Assembly (NCBI RefSeq): GCF_900129275.1 | Contig: NZ_FQUX01000003.1 | Span: 248,001-312,000, forward strand | Reading direction: 5' to 3' | DNA: 64,000 bases | DNA from: Arenibacter palladensis | GTDB taxonomy: Bacteria; Bacteroidota; Bacteroidia; Flavobacteriales; Flavobacteriaceae | Part shown: piece by piece, positions 44,479-52,628 of the stretch | Layout of the letters: every line of letters starts with the position of its first letter | Position numbering within the stretch: the stretch's first letter is position 1 | Position numbers and translations under genes: made by a program | Notes under the pieces: generated by a model | Told to the model about the DNA's origin: nothing | What the model saw: only the letters and a program-made list of their open reading frames with translations | Databases searched by the model: none

Positions 44479-45324
44479 ATGGACAAAAGAATATTAATTC
44501 CTACTGATTTCTCCAAAAATGCGCTGAACGCCGCACGCTATGCCTTGGACCTTTATGCTAAGCTCAACTGCGAATTCTATTTTTTGAACGTCTTCCGGCT
44601 GACTAATTACACTACAAATACCTTAATATTGCCAGAACCAGGCAGTGCGGAATACGAAGCCGCCAAAGGGGCATCGGAGGAAGCTTTTGCCAAGCTATTG
44701 GACATGCTGGAGCTACACCATGACAACCCAAAACATAGTTATTACACCATTTCTTCCTTCAATTTTCTCTCAGAGGCTATGAAACAGACCATAGACAATA
44801 AGGATATAGACCTTGTTGTAATGGGTACACAGGGAGCTACTGGCGCCAAGGGAATCATTTTCGGAAGCAATACGGTAAATGCTATGGAGAAAATAAGGGA
44901 GTGTCCAGTACTGGCAGTTCCAGATGAACTGCGGTTTTCCATTCCCAAAGAAATTGTCTTTCCTACGAATTATAAATCCAGCTTTAGCCGAAAGGAATTG
45001 AATTATTTGATAGAGATTGCCAAGATGCACAATACCTCCATAAAGGTTGTACACTTTACTAAAAAAACCACGCTTACCGAAGACCAAGAAAAACACAAAC
45101 AACTCTTGGATGACATCCTCCAAGGTGTAGACCATAGCTTCCACACCCTGACGGATAAGGATGTTGCCCAGGGAATAACCTCTTTTGTTCAAAGTAGGAA
45201 TAGCGACATGATCGCGTTCATTAACAAAAAGCATTTCTTGTTCAATAGTATATTTTCTAGACCATTGGTCAAAGAAATTGGTTATGATGCCACAGTGCCA
45301 ATTTTGGCTTTGAACGAATCTTAA
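44479..45324 (+). CDS. Tandem universal stress protein
   Basis: 281 residues. MDKRILIPTDFSKNALNAARYA, ATP loop GTQGATGAKGIIFGS; C-terminal domain ends DMIAFINKKHFLFNSI...ATVPILALNE. The eRF1-like gene follows after 12 bases. Confidence 0.92.
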   Translation: MDKRILIPTDFSKNALNAARYALDLYAKLNCEFYFLNVFRLTNYTTNTLILPEPGSAEYEAAKGASEEAFAKLLDMLELHHDNPKHSYYTISSFNFLSEAMKQTIDNKDIDLVVMGTQGATGAKGIIFGSNTVNAMEKIRECPVLAVPDELRFSIPKEIVFPTNYKSSFSRKELNYLIEIAKMHNTSIKVVHFTKKTTLTEDQEKHKQLLDDILQGVDHSFHTLTDKDVAQGITSFVQSRNSDMIAFINKKHFLFNSIFSRPLVKEIGYDATVPILALNES

Positions 45325-45336
45325 AAACACTGTATT

Positions 45337-45750
45337 ATGAAAAATATTGGAATATGGATGGACAGGGAAAAAGCCCATATCATTCGTTTGGACAACAAAG
45401 AAGAGAAATTGGAAACCATTTTTTCGGAGATGGAATTTTTTAATCGCAAGGGGACCTCTGGACCTAGGGTAAAATCTGGTGCAACCCAAGACGTTACACA
45501 TGAGCGCACCTATCTGGAAAGGGAGAAAGCACAATTAAAATCATATTTTAAAAAACTTGCAGATGCCATAGGCGATGCCGATTCTATAGCGCTTTTTGGC
45601 CCGGCAGACACCAATGAAAAATTTAGAAAAGAACTGCTGGAACACCACAAAGGCTTGGCAGAAAAAGTAAAAGCCGTCACCAAAGCCGATAGCATGACCG
45701 AGAACCAGACCAAGGCCTTGGTCAGGGACTTTTTTGGCCAAAAAAAATAG
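45337..45750 (+). CDS. Small eRF1/Pelota-domain-like protein (possible translation-associated stress factor)
   Basis: 137 residues, charged, soluble. KNIGIWMDREKAHIIRLD at the N-terminus and DADSIALFGPADTNEKFRKELLEHH near the middle resemble the single-domain bacterial proteins often labelled translational machinery protein, related to an eRF1/Pelota domain. The family assignment rests on pattern memory, so it is uncertain. It is translated right behind a usp gene (12-base gap). In Mycobacterium tuberculosis the eRF1-like hibernation factor Rv2629 (Balon type) also lies in a usp-rich dormancy cluster; this is an analogy, since the product here is one-third of that size and could bind something other than the ribosome. 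Confidence 0.6.
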   Translation: MKNIGIWMDREKAHIIRLDNKEEKLETIFSEMEFFNRKGTSGPRVKSGATQDVTHERTYLEREKAQLKSYFKKLADAIGDADSIALFGPADTNEKFRKELLEHHKGLAEKVKAVTKADSMTENQTKALVRDFFGQKK

Positions 45751-45770
45751 TTGGTTAATTTTTAATTGGG

Positions 45771-45808
45771 AGACCGCCTAAACAAAAATTGTTCTGGCGG
45801 TCTTATTT
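45771..45808 (+). terminator. Rho-independent terminator of the usp/eRF1-like unit
   Basis: Perfect 8-base arms AGACCGCC (45771-45778) and GGCGGTCT (45796-45803), with an inner ACAAAAATTGT complementarity, followed by TATTTAA. It spans the region where a TTG-initiated extension of the next gene would start, so that gene begins at ATG 45822. Confidence 0.7.
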
Positions 45809-45821
45809 AAATCCATTGCCC

Positions 45822-46721
45822 ATGAACAGTCCCTTGGACTTTATTAACGACCCCGTAGTATTACGGATTGCCAAACTTTTATTGTGGATACTGGCCATAG
45901 TAATTTTCATTGGGTTTCTTCGGAGGGTCCTAAAAAAAAGAATAGATAATGTCTCTGTTAGATATAAGGCTCAAAAAGGAGTTGAGATTATTGGTTACGT
46001 GCTAATTACGCTCTTGATCCTAATGGCATTTACGGTAGAAAATATAAAGGACTATACTATTATTATAGGACTATTTACTGCTGGTATAACATTTACCCTA
46101 CAAGAATTGATCCTAAGTATTGCGGGATCATTCTATATCTTTTTTGTAAAGGTCTATAAACCTGGGGACCGTATTGAAATAAACGGAATTAAAGGGGATG
46201 TCATTGATATTGATAGCATCTATACTACCTTAATGGAAATTGGGGAATGGGTCAGTAGTGACAATTATTCGGGTAGGATCGTCAAGATAAGCAACGCCTT
46301 TGTTTTTAAGGGTCCAATAAAGAACTATTCCATGGATTTCCCTTTTGTTTGGGACGAGCTCAATATACTTGTCACCTATGATTCGGATGTTGCCTTGGCA
46401 AAAAAACTGGTCCTGGAAAAGGCCACGGAATACCTTTCCGAATACACTAAAAGCTCATTGGCCAAATGGGAGGAAATGGTGGAGCACTATTATATAGAAA
46501 ATGCCAAAATTGCCCCTACCCTGGCCATTAATCCAACCGACAACTGGATTGCGATAAACTTAAGATATATCACGGATTATAAATTAAGGCGTATTACGAA
46601 GCACGAATTGTTCGAGCAGATAGTACAGGCCCTCATGGCTACGGATGACAAAGTAAAACTTGCTTCCACCACCTTGCAACTACTAAAAATACCAGAATTG
46701 GATATTCATCTAAAGCAATGA
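45822..46721 (+). CDS. MscS-family mechanosensitive channel
   Basis: 299 residues from ATG 45822 (MNSPLDFINDPVV). A TTG-initiated longer frame would overlap the terminator hairpin. Membrane segments at about 14-34, 53-72 and 78-105 (LILSIAGSFYIF is the pore-helix region), then the MscS beta domain (VYKPGDRIEINGIKGDVIDIDSIYTTLMEIGEW). A gated efflux pore that relieves osmotic pressure. The nuclease-like gene follows with a 1-base gap, so it heads a three-gene unit. Confidence 0.9.
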   Translation: MNSPLDFINDPVVLRIAKLLLWILAIVIFIGFLRRVLKKRIDNVSVRYKAQKGVEIIGYVLITLLILMAFTVENIKDYTIIIGLFTAGITFTLQELILSIAGSFYIFFVKVYKPGDRIEINGIKGDVIDIDSIYTTLMEIGEWVSSDNYSGRIVKISNAFVFKGPIKNYSMDFPFVWDELNILVTYDSDVALAKKLVLEKATEYLSEYTKSSLAKWEEMVEHYYIENAKIAPTLAINPTDNWIAINLRYITDYKLRRITKHELFEQIVQALMATDDKVKLASTTLQLLKIPELDIHLKQ

Positions 46722-46722
46722 T

Positions 46723-47568
46723 ATGGAAAAGGAATTGGACATTGAAATTCTAAAATCCTCTGGGGAACGTGCCAAATTTTCCTTGGACAAACTGCGTAAA
46801 TCCCTAAAACACAGTGGGGCCGACCATAATCTAGTGGAACAGATCGTAGGACAGGTGAAGGATGAACTCTATGAGGGCATCTCTACCAATGAAATCTACA
46901 ATAGGGCCTATGCCCTCCTGAAAAAGAACAAATCGGTCTTTGCTTCAAAATACAAACTAAAAAAGGCCATTTACGAATTGGGACCAACAGGCTTTCCCTT
47001 TGAACGTTTTGTGGCCGCCATCCTGGAATATTCCGGCTACCACACTAGTGTGGATCAAATAATGAACGGTATCTGTGTTACCCATGAAATTGATGTAGTT
47101 GCAGAAAAAAATGGAACCATTACTATTATAGAATGTAAGTTCCACTCTGAAGAAGGTCGTAACTGCAACGTTAAGATTCCCCTATACATCCATTCCAGAT
47201 ATAACGATGTAAAAGCACATTGGGCTACCAAGAAAAACGAAAGTAGGGAACTGGATAAAGGTTGGGTAGTAACCAACACACGGTTTACCAGCGATGCCTC
47301 AACCTACGGAAAATGTGTAGGGCTGAACCTCTTAAGTTGGGACCTACCCTTAAATGATGGACTTAAAGACCGCATAGATCGTTTAGGGCTTTACCCCATT
47401 ACCGTATCCACCCTACTTAGCAATAGGGAAAAACAGTTTTTGTTGAGTAGGGATGTGGTCTTATGCAGGCAGCTTTGGAAGGATAAGTTTTTTTTGGATC
47501 ATTTGGGAATCTCCAATACTAGGAAAGAAAAAATCCTGAATGAAATTAAACAACTTTGCAATCATTAG
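46723..47568 (+). CDS. ATP-cone plus restriction-endonuclease-like protein
   Basis: 281 residues. Residues 1-85 form an ATP-cone (LDIEILKSSGERAKFSLDKLRKSL, YEGISTNEIYNRAYALLKK), the nucleotide-binding module of ribonucleotide reductases and NrdR. Residues 90-215 form a PD-(D/E)xK nuclease-like domain of the Mrr type, with Asp124 (HEIDVVAEKNG) and Glu137-Lys139 (IIECKFH). The pairing is uncommon: it could be a nuclease gated by ATP/dATP. No modification methylase nearby, so not a restriction system. Coupled with MscS on one side (1-base gap) and the beta-CASP gene on the other (3-base gap). Confidence 0.8.
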   Translation: MEKELDIEILKSSGERAKFSLDKLRKSLKHSGADHNLVEQIVGQVKDELYEGISTNEIYNRAYALLKKNKSVFASKYKLKKAIYELGPTGFPFERFVAAILEYSGYHTSVDQIMNGICVTHEIDVVAEKNGTITIIECKFHSEEGRNCNVKIPLYIHSRYNDVKAHWATKKNESRELDKGWVVTNTRFTSDASTYGKCVGLNLLSWDLPLNDGLKDRIDRLGLYPITVSTLLSNREKQFLLSRDVVLCRQLWKDKFFLDHLGISNTRKEKILNEIKQLCNH

Positions 47569-47571
47569 ATC

Positions 47572-48948
47572 ATGAATACTATCAAAATACATTTCCTAGG
47601 TGCTTCCGGAACCGTAACAGGATCTAAATTCTATTTGGAAACCCCTGAATTGAATCTGATGATAGATTGTGGCATGTTCCAAGGACTAAAGGAACTACGA
47701 CAACAAAACTGGAATCCCTTGCCCATAGATGTCTCTAAAATAGATTTGGTCCTATTGACCCATGGACATCTGGACCATACAGGATACCTGCCCAGATTAT
47801 TAAAGGAAGGCTTTAAAGGAAAAATTGTTGGCACAGCCCCAACTTTGGCTATTACTCGAATAATTCTTTTGGACAGTGCCAAGATACACGAGGAAGAAGC
47901 TGAGCAGGCCAATAAGGAAGGATATAGCAAACATAACCCCGCACTCCCTCTTTACACGGTAAAAGACGCAGAGCGTACTATAGATTTATTCCAATCCAAG
48001 GAAAAGGACCAATGGATAAGCCTTACGGAACACATTCGCTATAAATTTAGATATAATGGTCATATCATTGGAGCCACCTTTATAGAACTGGAAATCTTCG
48101 GAAAACTGTTCGTTTTTTCGGGAGATGTTGGCCGATTGCAGGACAATCTATTGGAAAGCCCGGAACGTCCAAAATGGGCCGATTATCTTTTTGTGGAAAG
48201 CACTTATGGAAATAAATTACATCCTGAGGAAGACGTGGAAGGGATACTTAGCGATCTAATAAAAACAACCATAAGGGAGAGGGGAAATCTGATCATCCCA
48301 TCCTTTGCCGTGGAACGACTGCAATCGCTAATGTATCTACTTTGGAATTTGTATAAAAAAAACAAGATCCCCAATATCCCCATTTTTATAGATAGCCCCA
48401 TGGGCAATAATGTATTGTCTGTATTTGAACAATATCCACATTGGCATAAACTGCCTATGAACGAGTACCGTGCCATGTGCAATCATTTTAATATTATCAC
48501 TTCCTATGGCGATACTTGGAAGACCATAGACGATCCAAGGTCTAAAATTGTAATTGCCGGAAGCGGAATGGTTACGGGAGGCAGGGTCCTTACTTATCTA
48601 AAACAGCTGATAGACATACCATCAACGGCAATTTTATTGGTGGGTTTCCAAGCGGAAGGAACCCGCGGACGCCAACTGTTGGAAGGGGCCTATGAACTAA
48701 AGCTGTTTGGAAAATATTATCCAATTAAGGCAAAAATCCATCATTTGGAAAGCTTATCTGCACATGCCGATCAAAGCGAGTTGTTACATTGGATGGAGGA
48801 TATAGAAAATATTCCCGAAACAGTGTTCCTTATCCATGGGGAATCTACTTCCCTTGATGCCTTTAGGGTAAAGATCAAGGATGTTCATGGTTGGAATGTC
48901 CAAATTCCCAAACTCAACGACATACAAGAAATAATTATCTCAAATTGA
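47572..48948 (+). CDS. Beta-CASP metallo-beta-lactamase-fold RNA nuclease
   Basis: 458 residues. Zn motif HGHLDH at 64-69 (LLTHGHLDHTGYLPR), later His (GHIIGATF), Asp (FSGDVGRL), the beta-CASP motif A with ESTYG and IPSFAVERLQSLMYLL, and C-terminal HLESLSAHADQSELLHWM, then IHGEST. This is the archaeal/bacterial CPSF-like endo/exoribonuclease layout (single MBL-beta-CASP without KH domains). Co-transcribed with the ATP-cone nuclease and MscS. The RNA substrate is unknown. Confidence 0.9.
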   Translation: MNTIKIHFLGASGTVTGSKFYLETPELNLMIDCGMFQGLKELRQQNWNPLPIDVSKIDLVLLTHGHLDHTGYLPRLLKEGFKGKIVGTAPTLAITRIILLDSAKIHEEEAEQANKEGYSKHNPALPLYTVKDAERTIDLFQSKEKDQWISLTEHIRYKFRYNGHIIGATFIELEIFGKLFVFSGDVGRLQDNLLESPERPKWADYLFVESTYGNKLHPEEDVEGILSDLIKTTIRERGNLIIPSFAVERLQSLMYLLWNLYKKNKIPNIPIFIDSPMGNNVLSVFEQYPHWHKLPMNEYRAMCNHFNIITSYGDTWKTIDDPRSKIVIAGSGMVTGGRVLTYLKQLIDIPSTAILLVGFQAEGTRGRQLLEGAYELKLFGKYYPIKAKIHHLESLSAHADQSELLHWMEDIENIPETVFLIHGESTSLDAFRVKIKDVHGWNVQIPKLNDIQEIIISN

Positions 48949-48950
48949 GA

Positions 48951-48993
48951 TGACAAATCTCATTGCGAAGGTTTTTAAAAGTTCTTAACTTTA
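48951..48993 (+). promoter_or_regulatory. Degenerate TGAY-N4-RTCA site with -7 box for the 49010 gene
   Basis: TGACAAATCTCA at 48951-48962: one mismatch in the second half-site (CTCA for RTCA). Box TAACTTTA (7 of 8) at 48986-48993, exactly 35 bases away. The fixed spacing is the reason to include it. Confidence 0.55.
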
Positions 48994-49009
48994 TCCAAGA
49001 TCCAAAAAA

Positions 49010-49438
49010 ATGGAAAAGAAAAATACGGCCACAGATAACGGGAGGCAAGTTGCCCTGATGCACTGGAAAATCCAACAATGGAAATTGAGGTTTCAATTGA
49101 TGGATGACGAAATTGTTTTTATAAAAAATTTATTGGATTCCAATGCCTTTAAACCCAACATCCCCAACCTTTTTGAGCGCCTTCAGGACTACAAAACCCG
49201 CTTGCAGGATATTGAAAATAGAAATGCGGACGTACGATCAAAAATTTCATTGCACGAAAACAGTTTAGGCAGTGATCTGGATATAGCTGATAGCTCCATT
49301 AGTGCTGCGGACGTTAAAAAGAATGATAGTCTTCAATTAGAGGTCGATGAATGTCAGGGGGATTACCAAAATTTGAAAAGCGAGATTTTCAATTATACAG
49401 GGAGCATTCTTATCATGAACAAACCTGAGGTGAAATAA
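49010..49438 (+). CDS. Small helical protein, paralogue of the 10975 and 14363 products
   Basis: 142 residues, charged, predicted helical. MHWKIQQWKLRFQLMDDEIVFIKNLLD carries the Trp/DE-F signature; LHENSLGSDL corresponds to the HES/HEN motif. No membrane segment. Function unknown. The fact that all three paralogues are found within 40 kb and each is behind a TGAY-N4-RTCA site (one degenerate) points to a shared stress-linked role. Confidence 0.75.
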   Translation: MEKKNTATDNGRQVALMHWKIQQWKLRFQLMDDEIVFIKNLLDSNAFKPNIPNLFERLQDYKTRLQDIENRNADVRSKISLHENSLGSDLDIADSSISAADVKKNDSLQLEVDECQGDYQNLKSEIFNYTGSILIMNKPEVK

Positions 49439-49447
49439 TGGTGTAAC

Positions 49448-49490
49448 TGACCAACGTCATATTATTTCATAAGCACAACCGCTACCTTCG
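49448..49490 (+). promoter_or_regulatory. TGAY-N4-RTCA site and -7 box for the lipoprotein/dehydrogenase operon
   Basis: Palindrome TGACCAACGTCA at 49448-49459, box TACCTTCG (7 of 8) at 49483-49490, 35 bases away. Confidence 0.75.
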
Positions 49491-49536
49491 CATCTATTCC
49501 TGAAATTAAAAAACTATTATTACAAAGGCTTATACC

Positions 49537-50193
49537 ATGAAAAAAATATTACTTCCAATCGCAATATTACTAGCAGGATGCTCTTCCACTAGTTTGGTTG
49601 AAAACTGGAAAAACCCAGACACCGTACTGTTCCATGCCAATAAAGTGTTGATAGTAGGAATGGCATCAGACGAGGAAGCCAGGACAGATTTTGAAACCAA
49701 CATGCAGAAAGAATTCAGTAAACGAAATATTGAAGCCATGCGAAGCCTTGATGTTTTTGATGTTTCCTTTACCGATACCCGTAAAACCGAAAAAGAACTG
49801 GATGATGTGGAACAAAGCCTATTGGACAAGGATTTTGATGCCATACTATTTACTAAAGTTGTTGGTTCGGAGGATAAGGAAAGTTTTTTGAAATCCATTT
49901 CCAGGTGGAACAATTACCAAGGAAGATTTAATGACGATTATCTAAGTCACCAAGATATCTATTACGACCAAGGATATTATGATAAATTTACGGTATACCA
50001 TGCAGAGACTACACTGTACTGTATTTGTGAAGGCAAGGAAAGGTCAATGATCTGGAGGGGAAGTATAGACATCTCCGACCCCAAAAACATACAAAAAACC
50101 ATAAAAGATTACATAAAACTTGTTGTAACTGCCATGGAAGACCAAGATCTAATTTTTATCAAAGAAGAAAAAAATGAAATTACTGGTCTATAG
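49537..50193 (+). CDS. Putative lipoprotein
   Basis: 218 residues. Signal MKKILLPIAILLAGCSS with lipobox LAGC (Cys15), so it is exported and lipid-anchored. The mature part is mixed alpha/beta (NKVLIVGMASDEEARTDFETNM, FDAILFTKVVGSED, IWRGSIDISDPKN). The family is not recognised, although the layout (NVVVLGMASDxxxRxxFE) resembles DUF4136-type lipoproteins. Overlaps the downstream dehydrogenase start by 20 bases, so the two are translated together. Confidence 0.75.
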   Translation: MKKILLPIAILLAGCSSTSLVENWKNPDTVLFHANKVLIVGMASDEEARTDFETNMQKEFSKRNIEAMRSLDVFDVSFTDTRKTEKELDDVEQSLLDKDFDAILFTKVVGSEDKESFLKSISRWNNYQGRFNDDYLSHQDIYYDQGYYDKFTVYHAETTLYCICEGKERSMIWRGSIDISDPKNIQKTIKDYIKLVVTAMEDQDLIFIKEEKNEITGL

Positions 50194-51181
50194 TGCTAAA
50201 GATTTTGAAATACCCTTTTTAAATGATGCCAATAACAAGATTCATAAGGTAAGTTATACAAAAGATGCTTTGAATTCCGAGACGGCCATCCAAGCTGTTG
50301 GGCATATGGCTGTTTCCATATTTTCCGGTGATGATGCCTCTTCTTTAGTGTTGGAAAAATTATCGGATCTTGGAGTACGTTATATTAGCTTGCGATCGGC
50401 CGGGTATAACAACGTACACCTAAAAACAGCACAAAAGTTTGGGCTTAAGGTAGCCCATGTTCCCGAATATTCCCCCTACTCCATTGCCGAACATGCGGTA
50501 GCCCTATTGCAGGCACTAAACCGGAAGATTATTTTGGCAGATAGGCAGGTACACTCCTATAATTTTTTGCAAAACAACCTGATGGGTTTCGATTTGAACG
50601 GAAAGACCGTAGGTATTGTCGGAACTGGGAAAATTGGCAGTGTAATGGCCAAGATTATGAACGGTTTTGGTTGCAAGATATTGGCGAACGACCTTAAACC
50701 TGATTATAGACTTGTTCAATTATACGATCTTACCTACACTTCCTTGGACGAGATTTGCAAACAATCGGACATAATAAGCCTTCACATACCACTCACCCAA
50801 GAGAACTACTATTTGATAGACAAACAAAAACTAGCCCTAATGAAACCGGAAGTTTTATTAATAAATACGGCAAGAGGGGCCTTGGTGGAAACTAAAGAAT
50901 TGATAAATGCCTTGGAAAAAAACGCAATTGGTGGCTACTGCACAGATGTTTATGAAAAGGAAATAGGATCGTTCTTTAAGGACAATTCTACACAAGGAAT
51001 CAAAGACCGTCTATTAATAAAGTTATTATCCTTTCCTAATGTACTGCTTACGCCCCACCAAGGTTTTATAACCAAAGAGGCGTTGACCAATATTGCCGAA
51101 GTTACTTTTGAAAATCTAAATAGTTGGGAAGAAGGTAAACCGTCCAAGAACGAACTGGGTCTTGAAACGATCAATTCATAG
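50174..51181 (+). CDS. D-lactate dehydrogenase paralogue (2-hydroxyacid dehydrogenase)
   Basis: 335 residues, paralogue of the 2549 product with the same layout: RSAGYNNVH, HVPEYSPYSIAEHAVA, GTGKIGSVMAKIM, Arg234 (NTARGALVET), the Glu region TDVYEKEIG and His295 (TPHQGF). The catalytic residues are all kept, so it should be active. Its start lies inside the lipoprotein gene's last 20 bases. Reason for the second copy is not visible; different substrate or conditions are possible. Confidence 0.9.
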   Translation: MKLLVYSAKDFEIPFLNDANNKIHKVSYTKDALNSETAIQAVGHMAVSIFSGDDASSLVLEKLSDLGVRYISLRSAGYNNVHLKTAQKFGLKVAHVPEYSPYSIAEHAVALLQALNRKIILADRQVHSYNFLQNNLMGFDLNGKTVGIVGTGKIGSVMAKIMNGFGCKILANDLKPDYRLVQLYDLTYTSLDEICKQSDIISLHIPLTQENYYLIDKQKLALMKPEVLLINTARGALVETKELINALEKNAIGGYCTDVYEKEIGSFFKDNSTQGIKDRLLIKLLSFPNVLLTPHQGFITKEALTNIAEVTFENLNSWEEGKPSKNELGLETINS

Positions 51182-52588
51182 TAAAGGACTAAATAATTTT
51201 CCAAATCCTTCTTTTAGCTTTTCCCCCCAAGGTCTTTTTATATGATCTTCATAGGTCAGCATTCTACTTGAGTAGGCATCCTTAAGAAAATCTTCCTTCA
51301 ACAATTGTGCAAATTCGGCATCATAAACAATGGCATTTACTTCATAGTTCTGTTCAAAACTCCTATCATCCAAATTGGCCGTACCTATGGTAGCAATGCT
51401 ATCATCACTAACAATAATCTTACTGTGCAAAAATCCGTCTGGAAATAAATAGATCTTGATCCCCGATTTAAGAAGGGGTTCAAAATAAGACCGTACACTC
51501 CAACTTACTATTTTATTGTCCGCATTTTCCGAAACCATCAAACGCACATCCACACCTCCCAAGGCAGCGGTCTGTAAGGCCTCCATTACGGCCTGACCGG
51601 GAATAACATAGGGATTGGTAATAAAGAGATAATTTTTGGCCTTATTAATTATTGTAAAATAAGTTTGTTCCAACGAAGGAAAATCATCATCCGGTCCGCC
51701 GGAGACGATTTGTACAAGTTTACCTACTTTTGTATCAACGGCCGCTTTATCCATATCCAAGGGCAGTACGGGAATAGTCTTTTGACAAACCAAATACCAA
51801 TCCATTGCAAAAACAAAATCCAAGTGGCTCGCTGCATTGCCCTCCAATCTTAGGTGCATATCGTGCCAATTGCCCAGTTCCACATCGCCTTTCAAGTATT
51901 TATCCGATACGTTTATTCCTCCGGTAAATGCCACCTTGCCATCTACTACAATAATCTTTCTATGATTTCTATAATTCAGGGAAGAAAAAAAACGTCCGAA
52001 TTTGAACGGCAGAAATGGATATACCTCAACACCAATGGCCGTTAATTTTTTTATATAAGCCTTACTTAATGAAAAACTACCTATACCGTCATAAATCATT
52101 TTTACCTCCACCCCATTCATAATTTTACGTTCAAAAAGCTGTAACAACTTTTGCGCAAGTTCTCCTTCTTCAAAAATGTAGTATTGTAAATGTATTCTGT
52201 GTTGGGCACTTTCAAGAGCCTCAAAAATGGATTCGAAGGTCGTTTTTCCATCCTTTAGTAGCCGGAGTTCATTATTGTCCGTGGGAGGAAAATGTGAATT
52301 TCGGTAAACCAAGGTCATTAGTTTTTGGTACTTTCCACTCATGGAAGCCATGTGCTCCATTAAGGGTTCCGGCAAATTTAAAAAGGCTTTCTTTTTTAAT
52401 TTTAGCAACTTATTTTTTCTCCTATTTCTTCCCAGAAGTAGATAAAGAAACATTCCGCCCACGGGTATGGTAAAAATGGCCAGAAGCCAAGCCAAACTTT
52501 TTGAAGGTTTGGCACCGTGCAAAAGAATACTTATGATAATGGCTAAGGCAATAAGTAAATAAAGACTAAGAAAAATAGCATTCCACAT
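51176..52588 (-). CDS. cls: Cardiolipin synthase (phospholipase D family)
   Basis: 470 residues from ATG 52588 (MWNAIFLSLYLLIALAIII). A frame start at 52624 would overlap the predicted transcription start, so the later ATG is chosen. Two N-terminal membrane helices (3-25, 33-52), then two HKD motifs: HRKIIVVDGKVAFTGG and HSKIIVSDDSIATIG. Joins two phosphatidylglycerol molecules to cardiolipin in the inner membrane. Its 3' end overlaps the dehydrogenase by 6 bases on the opposite strand. A palindrome lies at 52659 with a box at 34 instead of 35 bases. Confidence 0.92.
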   Translation of the reverse strand: MWNAIFLSLYLLIALAIIISILLHGAKPSKSLAWLLAIFTIPVGGMFLYLLLGRNRRKNKLLKLKKKAFLNLPEPLMEHMASMSGKYQKLMTLVYRNSHFPPTDNNELRLLKDGKTTFESIFEALESAQHRIHLQYYIFEEGELAQKLLQLFERKIMNGVEVKMIYDGIGSFSLSKAYIKKLTAIGVEVYPFLPFKFGRFFSSLNYRNHRKIIVVDGKVAFTGGINVSDKYLKGDVELGNWHDMHLRLEGNAASHLDFVFAMDWYLVCQKTIPVLPLDMDKAAVDTKVGKLVQIVSGGPDDDFPSLEQTYFTIINKAKNYLFITNPYVIPGQAVMEALQTAALGGVDVRLMVSENADNKIVSWSVRSYFEPLLKSGIKIYLFPDGFLHSKIIVSDDSIATIGTANLDDRSFEQNYEVNAIVYDAEFAQLLKEDFLKDAYSSRMLTYEDHIKRPWGEKLKEGFGKLFSPLL

Positions 52589-52628
52589 ATTTTCTTTATA
52601 ATTAATTGACTGGGATAAGTGCAATTAA

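Noticed and set aside
44770-45534. 254-codon open frame on the minus strand
   Set aside because: It is antisense to the usp gene at 44479 and to the eRF1-like gene, both with clear family motifs; its translation shows no recognised domain and contains typical shadow composition.
46723-47568. Restriction-modification system
   Set aside because: The Mrr-like domain is clear, but no methylase, helicase or specificity gene lies near it; the ATP-cone points to nucleotide sensing instead.
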